DNA from: Certhia americana
Taxonomy: Eukaryota; Chordata; Aves; Passeriformes; Certhiidae
DNA length: 64,000 nucleotides
NCBI GenBank assembly: GCA_018697195.1
Contig: CM031879.1
Location: 42,333,378 to 42,397,377 of the forward strand
Direction: 5' to 3'
In this document: positions 1 through 12,200 of the stretch, one piece after another
How positions within the stretch are numbered: position 1 is the first letter of the stretch
Layout: each line of letters starts with the position of its first letter
The notes under the pieces: generated by a model
The model's database searches: none
Told to the model about the DNA's origin: nothing
The model's input: only the letters and a program-made list of their open reading frames with translations
Translations under genes and position numbers: made by a program

Positions 1-117
1 TAATCTTTATTTGAAACAACTTTAATAATAAATATGCTGAAAATCTGTCAGGAGTTTGTAGGTTTCCTATGCCAGGTGTTCCCTGTAGGTCAAAATAACA
101 TGTGTTTCTTTCCCCAG

Positions 118-295
118 ATGGTGAACATTATCTTTGAAAAAATCCCAGAAAATGAAAGTGGAGATGCCTGTCAAACTATTCAAGTTAATGTTCTGGACTG
201 TGACACTATAGGCCAGGCTAAGGAGAAGAGCCTTCAGGCTTTCTTTAATAAGAATGGCTTTCTCTATGGTCTTCAGCTGGATGAAATTGGCCTTG
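118..295 (+). CDS. PLXNC1: PLXNC1 exon a: RBD segment
   Basis: The acceptor is a pyrimidine run ending ttccccag and the donor is gtaag. It encodes 59 codons plus one base, including the RBD block [12 protein letters not shown]. The sequence before 118 is intron. Confidence 0.93.
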
Positions 296-3200
296 GTAAG
301 AGAATGTCACAATGTTGTATTTTCATTGAGTTTACTGGTCTGTTGTGGACTTTCCTTATTAGGAATGCCTACCTTTGGCTTTGATTCTTTTCAGAGTTCA
401 TACAGAATATAGCTCTTGTGAGGAATTTTGAAGCAAAACCTAGATCATTTATGTTAACAGAACACTGGAGCTATATCTGCTTCACTTCTGCAAGGACTTC
501 AGCATTGCAATTAACAAACAGATGTTATTTATTATGCATATATAATTTCTCTGTTCCTTTTCTGGGGTAAGTTAGGTGGCTGGCCCATCCACCTAAGTAC
601 AGCTGGTTGTTAAATTTTTCAGTGGATAAGATGACATATCATGATTATCAAGTATTTTAGTTTCTATCTACTATTCCTCCTACCTCCCCCCCTTCCTTCC
701 TTCCTTCCTACAGGCCTACGTTGCCCTTGATCCTTCAAATAAATCTTATTTATAGTCAGATTAGATTTATATAATAGTTCCCCTGTGACTCACAAAGTCA
801 CCTACAATATCTACAGATGTAAATAAGGCTGTTCCAGCAGATGAGTCAAACCACCTTTCCTTGTTGGGTTTTCAAGAGCCCAGGGTCTGTAGCTACCACC
901 ACCATACCACTTCCCACGTACCCTAGTGGGAAACCTAACAAACCCTATATTGTTGGCATTTGCTACCTCCAGGACTTGCTCCCTAAGATGTCAATACTTC
1001 CTCACTTTCTCAGACTCTGTGTTGGAAAGTGCTCATAATGTGCTTTCATAGCTGATGTCTCAGCATCTATATTCTTTACAAGTGCTCACTAGTACAATGT
1101 CAGCTTGTACAGCTCATTTTAGTGATCTCTTAGAAGTGGCTTGGGGAACTTTTCTTCTAGTCCCAGTGTAACCTTAACAGCAGGACACACTTGTGCAGCA
1201 GAGTAGTGATTAGGTGAAAACACCTCCAAAAACTCTGCCTTGACCAACACAAAGTGAAGCACCAAAACTTGCTGAAAGAGAAGCCACCCAGGCTGCCACC
1301 CCAGAAGAAGAATCAGAAGTGTAGGAGCACAAAACCATTTTCATGTGACCTAGCACAAGGATAGAGTGAAGCAGCTCCGTTAGATGCAACTGGTCCAAAA
1401 ATAGTTAGATGTTGTTTTTCTTTACAAATGTCTGTACAGTGAGAATGCCATTGGGGTGTAATTGTTTTCTGTTGCTGTCATACTGCAGAACTTGTGTCTG
1501 AGGAGCAGCAAAGAGAATTGTTAGATATTGATGGTTCCTCAGAGGTGATGGAGGATGGGATAAGGAAGCTAAATACCATCGGTCATTACGAGGTAAGCAC
1601 AGAAGCCTGACCAATGAGTTGAGAATATGTTTCTCCACAGCTCTCTAATGTGATCAGCACAGCTTGAAGTCATAGCTGAGCATCATCAACTGAAGGAAAG
1701 AATTGTGTGGCACACAGGGTTCTTGCCAATGAGTCACGTTTTCTGTTACTTTTCAGGGGTTTCCTTGTTGCAGGGTTGCTTGGTTCAAACATACCAGGTA
1801 AACTGTTACTTCTGTCAAGCATTTAAATGAAAACAAAATCTGATTTCCAGCTATGAATGTTGCCTTGGGTCTTTTTAAGTCTGCTGCTGAGTTTTTGTTG
1901 CACCATGAGCAACTGCTTACCTCATCCCACCTCATACTTTGATTACCTGAACTGGCAGTATTGATACTTCTGAAATCCCATTGCGAGTCAGAATAAAAAG
2001 GATTGATGGCATTTCTCCCTCTTTTCTTGATATCTTTTGTGTCAGTCTCCTTGCCTTTTTCTCTCTGTTTCTGCTTCCATCTGCTGTTGGCACTCTTACC
2101 TTAAGTCTTTCCCTCTGCTTCCAGTTGCACCTGTGAAGCAGTTGTTTGCAATGCTGCAATAATCTGTCCATCATTGTAACAACACACAAAATGGCAACTG
2201 GTAGCAGAGCCCTCCTGGGTGTAGCACACTGTGAAAGTGTAGCAAGCAGCATTACTTCTCTAAGGAGTTTTCAGTGACACCAGTCAAAACAGAGAGTGAG
2301 ATGTTGGAGGAAAACGTGCAGCAGGTGATTTGCCTCAGGTGATATTGAAGTTCACATGTGATGCTTACAGATAACCTCCATTTCCAAAATCTATCATGCT
2401 GAGTGCTTTTACAGACCTTTTGTTGTGCCTCATTGAATTTGAAAGTCTGGCTCTTAAAATGTTCCTAAATTTTTATTTATTTAGAAGTTTTGCTACCATA
2501 GGTCTGTACTGTGCAGTGCAGTATGGTGCTGAGTAACCTGAACCAGCACAGAATATGTTGCTGTCTGCATGAGCAAATACTGTGCCATCCATAGAGAAAC
2601 AAGGATTTCTAGCAGGACTTTGTATCCTGGGCAGAGGACAAGGCTGCTTAGATCTGAAGCAAGCTCATTTGGAGTCACTTTACAAATTTCTGTAGGCATT
2701 TGTTGCTCTTCTTTCCTCGCAGGGGTTAACAGTGAACCCAGATGTCCAGAGTCATCCAGGGGCTTTTCCTGTGCCTGTCTTGAATCTTTAGATGAATGTG
2801 TGACCTCCTCCACTCCACTTGTAGAGATTTTTACAAATTAGGACATTGTAGTATTGCAGTTTGAGCCTCTGCAGCAAAGGTCAGCGTAGATTTGAATGAA
2901 GTTAGGTGTTTGAACTTCTGTCTAATGTAGGAGTACCTGCCCTCTTTACCATGGGCAGCTATTGCAGGTGCTCCCTGCTTTTCCCAGCAGCCTCTTACAT
3001 GTCTGGAGCTCATGGCATGCTGTGGCTCATGGGTGTCAGACCTCATGGTAAATAAGTCTGCTCCATTGGTCTCTGACATCCCTGGGTATCTTTGTCCCAG
3101 CCCTTGTTTTGTCTGAATTTTCTTCAGGCAAGGATTTCTTGCAGATAGAAGTTAGGTAGGAGGCTCAGCTGTTTTTGCAAAGCAGTAACTACACTAATTA

Positions 3201-6200
3201 TAGCTTAGCAGCTGCCTTATGGAAATTGTACTGCATGTCTCTTCGATATTTTAGTTCACATTTTTTGGCACTGACAAAATAATGTACATTTTAGGCAAGA
3301 GCTCAGTGGCATTTTAGGCAGTGGCTTACTGGCTAGTATTAGCCATTACCATATCTAGTTTATTTTCTTGTGTGCATATTGATGCAAAAAGGAATGTAAA
3401 AGTGTCTAGCTAGTAAGAAAAAAGAAGATTGCATATACTCCATGAGGGTAGTAATATTGCCTGAGAAATTCCAACTTACATTTCAACAGTGCCCTGAGTT
3501 TTGTGGCAAGCCTGAATTTTTGTTTTTGTTTGCCAGACTTAAATGCTACAAGGAAACCAGATGTTTGAAATTGGGAAGTACCATCAAATCTTTTTAAGAC
3601 ACTGGAACATGAGGGTTGTGTTGTGAACATCCCAGAGTCAATCAATCTTGAAAATTTTATTTTCTAAAGATTTAGTTTCTACACTGTTTTTTAAAATATG
3701 CAAGAATGGTACATTTGCATTTTTGTGTAGTGTTTGTGAAGAGAAAAGAAAATCCACTGTGCTGTTAGACTGTCTTATGCCTCTGGCCTGTGCACAGTCA
3801 CTTTCAGATCTGCTGTCCAGTCACAGATCTCCAGTTTCTCAGTTGATAGGAGTATCACACATTCCAGGAGCAGGCAGAGCCCCATTGAGTGACACTGAAT
3901 GAGATCCCAGGAGCTCACTGGCAAGGACTGGATTACAGTGAGGACAGGAGGCCTGGGGAGCAAGAGGCGTAGCGCCACACCACCATGTCTTCTGTTTTGC
4001 ACAGCAGCTGTATTCCATGTTGTCTGGATTGGAAGAGATCTCTCTTCTCTCTGTTTGTCCCCCTCAATAATGCAAAGCAAAGATATTTTGAAGTGTCCAT
4101 GGGAGCAGCCCACCACAGAAAGTGATTTAGACAGCAAGATGCAAAAAGAAGGGTTTTTTCTATTTTTTTTTTTTTTTTTTTTTAATTGGATCACACTGAA
4201 TGGATCATACATCACATGTATGGCTGCTGGAGTAATGATAAAGAAGGGAAAGCATAGTCTACTCACTCCTAAAAGCATAATTTGTCCCCAAAATAAAACC
4301 TAGAGTATGTGCTTTGGTCATGGCTGCTCTGCAAGCAATGCCTCTGATTCCTGGAGGGAAGCACAGTTCTCCTCTGAGGTCTGCCCATCTCCCTCAGGAC
4401 AGAAGTCAACACATTTCTGCACTGAGCTGCCCTTCTATTTCTGGGGAGAGGGAAGGGAAGTAGTATGTTGCCCACATTGCTCTGGGAGGAGGTAAGCTGC
4501 TGGGTAACACTGTTCCTGTTTATCTGTCTTCAGGGCCAAGTAGGAGGACTGTCTGGGTGTTTGTATCTCTGCACAAGCTAGCCTTAGAGCATATTCCTAT
4601 TTGTAGTGTGGTTTTCAAGTGTTCTGTGCTATCTAAAATAGTTCTGAAAGTCTGTATGATAGATGGAATCTCTGCAAAAAAATCATAAAATAGATTGCAT
4701 TTACTTTCCAGGAGCAAATGTAAGTGCAGATTATTTTGGCACAAGACACAGCTTTTGATAGAGTATCTTAATGTTTAAACTGGTTTCTCACACCAGGCTG
4801 GCTGCCAAGGTTTAAAAAACACTTAAATTATTTTGGCAGAGATTCCTTCCTAGAACTGGCCGGTTGTTTTTGTAATTATAGAGGCAAGTACACTAGCACT
4901 TGGCAAGACTCAACATTTGATAGCAGAGCAGTGGTGTAGTTCTCAGTGGGAGCCATTTTTTAGTTACTCTTTGACAATAAAAGCATGGCTTGCCAGTTTG
5001 TTTAAAGATAATGCGAAACATCCTGGCAACACTATAAATTCAGGGGAGGAGGAGGTAGATTTTTCCTAGAAGTCTCAAGATGGTAAGATGCAGATCTTAC
5101 AGTGTATAAATATTTTGCTCAGTTTAAAAATACTTCTTGGGAGCACCAGGCTAGACCCTCAGAATGGCCTGAAAGCTGAAAGAAGGGGGACCAGAAGAGA
5201 ATTCACCTTTGTGTGCACCTTTCTGCCTCACCTTCCCATAAAATCCTATTCCACTGGATGCAGAGAATTTAACCTAAGCAATCTATAGAAAACTGGATGC
5301 AAGAAAAAGCACAGAGCAGTACTTAAAAATGAAAATGTCCACATATGGGCTGAACCAGAAAAAACGAAGGGAGGGTAAGGTCTTCAAGGCTGGTGCACTG
5401 GAATAGGTGCCTTCTCACCTGGCTGGGTAATGCTGACAAAGTTCAGCTACTGCCCATACCTGAAAGCCCAGTCCTGGCTGCCTGGTGAAGGCTGAGCACA
5501 CTGTGGAGAGAACAGAACAGCCTGGGCTGTCCTGCACTGCCACAGCTGAGTGGCAGAGGAAATGAAACTGAGGCTTTTGTGAATTCTAACCACTTTTGTT
5601 TCAGCATGATATATTTGTTTTTTCTTTCAGATTTCAAATGGAGCAACCATCAAAGTCTTCAAAAAGAAGGCAAATACCCGATCAGGTAACAGGCAGACTG
5701 TGACCTATTTAAACTTTTGTGCAGAATGGTTGGGAATGCAGAGAACTGAGGTGTGACAGATTGTATCTTGATCAATAGGAGATCAGAGAAATTGGTACTT
5801 TGTTATAGTTGAGCCAAATGAAGAGCCCTGGCTCTGGGCCTCTGGCAGGCACAGTGGTCCTAAAAGGAGGAAAGAAGACAAAGGAAAGAAGGAGCTTACA
5901 GTCCTCAGCAAATGATTGCTTAGAGATACAGGCTCATAGGCAGGAAAGCAGGATGGGGAAGCCCAGGTGATACAAAGAGAGGGAACATGCCTCTCTCTCC
6001 CTGCTGCCCAGAACTGTGCATCACAGACATAGTGCTGCACTGACAGAGACACAAATGATAACCCCGCTGTTTGGTAATTTTCCTTATTCTCTTGACTGTG
6101 TTTCTGACAGCTTTGACTTGCCTGTCTCAACAGCATGTCAGGAGATAAAGGGTGCTTACAGGGGGCCAGTTCATCTCACCTAGCCCTGTGATGCAGGTTG

Positions 6201-9200
6201 CTCCCACCTAGCTGGTGGATGAGGGAAGAACCTTCTCCTGTCATCCTGTAGCCCCTGTGAAGAAATACAGTCCTAACATGTGTTTCCTTATCATCGAAGT
6301 TAGGAGAGAGTTGTGCATCTCACTGGGATGGCCTCACCCTCAGCAAAACTGAGGTTGTCTGTTCCCAGCCGTTGTGTTCAAGCCTGAGCTCAGCCCACCT
6401 GCACTCAGCATTCTCAGAGACTTAAACCACTGCAGTCATCTCATCTTGTCCTCCTTCCAGAGGAGCTGTGATTGCTGCCAGCTTACCTTAGCAGCCAATA
6501 GGATGCTGTACCTTAGTGGTCCAAGCTACAGGTTAGCACTAGGGAGGTGCACAGGGTCTGTGCATTTCCCAGAGGTTTCCCCCACACTGCAGGCAGGACA
6601 GGATCACACTGACTCTGCTTGCTTGGCATCCTGGATGCACCCTGCTGCATGGCCCAGAGTCCAGCAGAACTCAGAAGCTTGTAGCTGTGTGTTTCATTAA
6701 TGGCTGTTTGCTCTTGCTTTTGTTGTTTAGATGTGGACTACTCAGATGAGCACTGTCATTTGGTGAGTTGAATCGTTGCACTGCTAAGTGGTAGGTTTAA
6801 TACCACTGAGCTGTATTTGGATCTGTGTAATCTCTCTAATCTCTTCATGACAGATTTTACCAGACTCAGAAGCAAACAAAGATGTGAAGGGAGCAGGTCA
6901 CAAAGGAAAACAAAAATTCAAAGTGAAAGAAATGTATCTCACAAAACTTCTGTCAACCAAGGTAAACTGTATAGGCTTTATTTTGGGGGAGGGCTGATGT
7001 TGGCTTTGCTAGTTTGGCATAACAGAAACACAAAAAACCCAGAAATTGTGCAGACTTCCTGTGTGTAAATCAAACATTAAATGAAAAGGTAGTATATAAA
7101 AATTACTGTGCTAACTAATGGGGTATGATCATTTGCAAAGACAGACACATTATAGATTCTCTAATCCTAGAGTTCTAAAATTGTCTTAGTACATATAATA
7201 CTTCCTCAGTAAACACAACCTTTTCCTCAGGTTAAAGAAAAAAGGTGGTTAGTTTATGGCAAGTGAGTTTTACTACAGAATTCCATACAGTGAGAATGAA
7301 TCCCTCTGGAATGACAGGTTTCAGTCAACAATCTCCTCACTCTGCTCTAGAGTTTGCCCAGCTTAGAGACAATTTATGAAGACTGAGTTTCACAAGATAC
7401 TGCCCATGAAATGAAATAATCTCTTAGAGTTTCAGATTAGGCATTCAAAATAACTAGATTAATTTTAAAAGCAAGGTCCTTAGGACTTATCTAACTCATC
7501 TACCTAATTTATACCACGTTCATTGCTTAGGAATAAGTCCCGCTCGCTCCCTCTGGTACCATCATCATGTTTCTGACTTGCTCAAAATGGTTGGAAAACT
7601 CTTTGCAACAGCATATCGCATAAAATACTGATGGGTACACAACACTGAGAGCTGTGCAAGAGGCCTGAAGGGATGATGATTATAGCCTTCTTGTGCTTAC
7701 AAATCTATGAATCATTATTTAATTAGGTTGTTGATAGCATCTGAAGTAATTTGGGACAGTCCCCAAAGTGAGAGTGAAGACTGGTCATTTCTCATTACCT
7801 GTGAAAACTAACATGAGCCCTCAGGAAAGGTTGGAGTAAACCAGTAATGTCTTATGGTGGAAGACTGAGGTACAGAAGAAAAGATCAGGCTTTTTAGAAG
7901 CAGTCCTTTTAAAGTCCTTTAAATTAATCATCTCCTTCCCCAAAGTAGGACACTGCCCTGAACAACAGAGCTGTGGTATCCTTTGCTGTGAAATTCCTCT
8001 CATGATAGTCTAAAGGAAATTGCATCTCACCATCTCTCTCTCTGTGCTCCCCTCTTTCCCATACACACACACAGACACAATTGCAGTTTACCACGTGAAA
8101 TGAACTGGCCAGTATTCATCAAGGCCCTGGGATATGCTTAAATCCTTCTTGTCAAGAGCAGATTGTGCTGAACTGAGCTTCAGAACAGATGTGAAGAAAA
8201 AATGCACAAAACAATCTTTTGCTTTGTTTGCCTCTGCGATTATATCAGTGAGTCCAGCAGCAATGAAACCCTTCATTTAGTGAGCCAAATATCTTCACTT
8301 TTGTATCAGAAATACCCAGTTTTCAGTTCTCTCTCATATTAGTGTCTTACAGCACCCAAAACTGTTATCCTAGAATTAGATCAAGTGCCAGAGCCACTTG
8401 GCTGTGGAGTGTTGATGAGAACATGTGTTGAGCATGTGTCACAGATGGCACCTGAAAGACCAGTGCCCTAGGAAACTGACGAAATTGCTTTTTCTCACCT
8501 CCCTCTTAATTCCAGTCACAAATTCCAAATGCTTTTAGCAACAGTGGCAACAGTTCCTTAGAGTTGATGTTGTATTTATTGGTTTAAATGGTTCTTCCCA
8601 CCTGTGATTCATCACAAGAGTTCACCATGATTCTCCTGTAAACAGAGCAACAGGATATGTGACATATGCAAGAAACTCGTGGTGTATTGTAGTTTCATTT
8701 CTGTTACTGTCTTGTTTGCCAATAACCTGTGGCCTTGATGTTTGCCACAAGCATATTGTAGATTCTGTGTGTGGTTGTCTCCAAGGTAAAATATCCTATT
8801 CTTTTCTTGTGTAATAGTTACAAAATATTAACTTTGTTACTTTACAGGTTGCAATTCATTCAGTCGTTGAAAGGCTCTTCAGGAGCATTTGGAGTTTACC
8901 CAACAATAAAGCACCTGTTGCCATCAAGTACTTTTTTGACTTTTTGGATGCCCAGGCTGAGAGCAAAAAAATTACTGATCCTGATGTGGTCCACATATGG
9001 AAAACCAACAGGTATGCCCATGGGATATATGCAGGGGTACGTGTGCTTTCTGAAAATGTAGTTGCAAAAATGTCACATGTGATCAGAAGAATAAGATTTT
9101 GGCGTGTCTGGGAATAAGATGTGGTTTGGCTTTGTGGATAACAGTAACTTTGGTGTATTGATTTAATACAACACAAACCACCAGAGCTTCCAGGTCTGTG

Positions 9201-12200
9201 CAGTCTGCACACCGACTTCACACTCTGAAAGAAGTAGCTGCAGATTGAGAGTATTATTTGAGGCTGGGTGCCTGACAGATGTGTTTGCTCTGTAGCCTTT
9301 GTTCCCTGACCCCCTTTTTAGCATGAAGAGGCAGCCAGGAATGTGCTTCCTTCCATGAGTGCAGTTGCAATTAAGGGCCATTTTAAAGCAATTGTGCTAC
9401 TTGAGTGGTTGATTTTAAAGACATTTGTTCTCTCTCCTGTCTAGTCTTCCTCTTCGCTTCTGGGTGAACATACTGAAGAACCCCCAGTTTGTCTTTGATA
9501 TTAAGAAGACTTCACACATAGATGGCTGTTTGTCTGTAATCGCACAAGCTTTCATGGATGCCTTTTCTCTTGCAGAACAGACCCTGGGGAAGGTAATGTT
9601 GCCCCTGCAGTCTTCAACTACTTCCTCAACCCATGTCTTTTTCAACTGTAAAATGATTAAGATGATGAAATCCTGGATCTGCTGATATTTGGGGCAGAAT
9701 TGTCAGGAGCCTAATTAAGCTGGTTTCCATTCCTCATTGCTCTGTCTCCTGAGACTTTGAAGAATTCACCAGTAGACAGATACAGCTATGAGAATGCCTT
9801 ATTTATATGTAACTGCTGCTTGTTTTCTCTGCAGTTCGGTTCTGCAGAGTGTGTTTACACAATAGCTGGCAGAAGATGGAAATATTAAGGTTTTAATGAA
9901 GTTTTACTGTAGTTTTAAACAAAGGTCTTAAAAGTATTAACATTATTATTAAAAGTATTAACATTATTATTAACATTATTAGTAGTCCAAATTTTGTCTG
10001 CCACGCACCAGTGTGCAGAAAACTCACACAATAAGCTAGTGAAAGCTGTAAGAATACTGAAAGACCTCTCAAGTTTGAAACAGTTCCTTTCACATATATT
10101 AGCTGCTCCCTTTTTATATGCAAAATTATTTGCTGGAGCAACAAGTTCAGGAATCTTACATTCAAAAACTCTTTAGTATAGTGTCCAGAACTCTGGGGAT
10201 CAGAAATACTTAATTTTTCCCCAGGGTATTTTCCTTTTCTTTGGACCAAAGCAGGAAGCTTTTGTTCAGGCTCAGACTACCAAGAAAAACAGCCAAGAGA
10301 CTTTTTAGCCTAAAAGAATTTATATAAAAATGGACTAACATCCTATGTGATCTAATCCAACTGCTCATTTGTTAAATGTAAATAGCAAACAATTTGTTTA
10401 TTTATCTTACTTTAGGAGTGAAGTATCGTAAATTAAAGCTAATCACATCACTTCCTTGATGGAAAAACTGCAAATGAGCAGTTGTTAGGTTTCTGTGCTT
10501 AAAATCCACTGTGAAGTATTGTTGAAACAACAGATTGTTAGGTATTTGAAAAGGGGTACTGAAACCTGATAAAGGTTTGCAATGCAGTAAACATTTTGTG
10601 ACCTTTTAGTAATAAAACATGTTTACTTTCATGATTTTTAGGCTTTTATCTTGAAACATCTTTTAGTCATTTAGAAAACAATATTTAAATTACTTCATCA
10701 CACATTGGAAACAGTGGTGACAAGATAACACATGTTTGTGTCATTTATTGCCCAAAACTTAAACGGGAAACTACCAGCCCCCCACTTTTACATTCTAAAA
10801 ATCAGTTTTCCAGGTGGGGCTTTGGCTCCTATCACAAACATCAGCACTTACTTCCTCGAATGAGCCTAAAGCATCCACAGTAGGTCAGTGCTGACCTGGA
10901 TTGTTGAAGTCCTGGGGTTAAAAAAAAAAAGAAAAATCCCTTTGGCTGTGCATGTCTGGCAATCAGCTCTCTATGCTCTCAAACCCCTGAGGGAAAGGAG
11001 TAATAGAGACCAAAGAGATTTAGGGGAACCTCTGCCAGGACAGCATCTAACAAGCCTCTGGTGTGTCACTGCCGAGGGACTTCCTTTTCAGAAGTACTGC
11101 TGAATCCTGTATGTAAATTTGGTATCAGCCTCAGGCCCTTTGCTTCGGCTTTCACAGTCTTTCAGGTGTAGGGACTGAGAGAGACAGGTCTAGAGACTAC
11201 AGGTCTCTTCCTGTAAGGTGGAAGTGAGAAAGAAAAGTATGTTTGAAGGACAAAAGGTCATCAACCTGATGTCAGTAGAAATAATTACATGGCAACTGTC
11301 ATGAAACACAATACACTGAGATGCTGCCTCTGGTTTGCATCTTTTTTTCATAACTTGGTTCCTTGCATATAACCACAGCAAAGAAAAAATGAGTCACATA
11401 GACACAATTAGATGCAATTAACTGTGTGGAGGTGGAACCTTAGGAAATCTGTGCTGTGAAAAGTTACAAGGCTTCAAATTTTTTCTTTTAAGGAAGCACC
11501 AACAAATAAACTTCTCTATGCTAAGGACATTCCACTGTACAAGAAGGAGGTGAAAGCGTACTACAAAGCCATCAGGGATCTGCCTCCATTGACCACTGCA
11601 GAGGTTGAAGAATTTCTAGCTCAGGAATCTAAGGTATAGTTGAGAAGCGGCAAATTGATTTGCTTTCATGTTAAGTTTGGGGTTTTTTTAAAAGGAGAAG
11701 TATCTGACCAGAACTGTTGTCTGTTTTAGAAACATGAAAATGAATTTAATGAGAAAGTGGCCTTGTTTGAAATCTACAAATACATAGTGAAATACTATGA
11801 TGAGGTAAGCACATCTGCAATTTCAGCTTATTCCTTAATGTGGGGCTTGAGACAGTAACCAAGGGCTGAGCTGCTGTGCAGCCTGCTGGGTGCTATTCCA
11901 AAGGCAGCCCCTCCTTAGTGCAGCTCAGGCTGCTCCTTCTGCTTGTCTGTGAGGGGCGGAGCAGCGCAGCCCCCAGGCAGCTGGAGCCCCCACCCCTCCG
12001 AGGGGGCACGGGCCAAAGGTTTGTCAGTCCTTTTCTGTCCCTGCTGTATTGCACAGAGACAGTAGCAGTAACATTGTCCCTGCAGTTCTGAGGAAGTTCC
12101 TGTATAGTTGAAGCTTCTTGTTTTACTGTGTTTGCAGAGTCTCTGCAAATGCCTGTCACAGCTTCTGTGCACACGCTCCATTTCCCTGGAGGTTCAGAAA

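Noticed and set aside
3775..4303. Opposed ORFs of 167 and 134 codons in a PLXNC1 intron
   Set aside because: They mirror each other over a poly(T) run and have no similarity or splice support.
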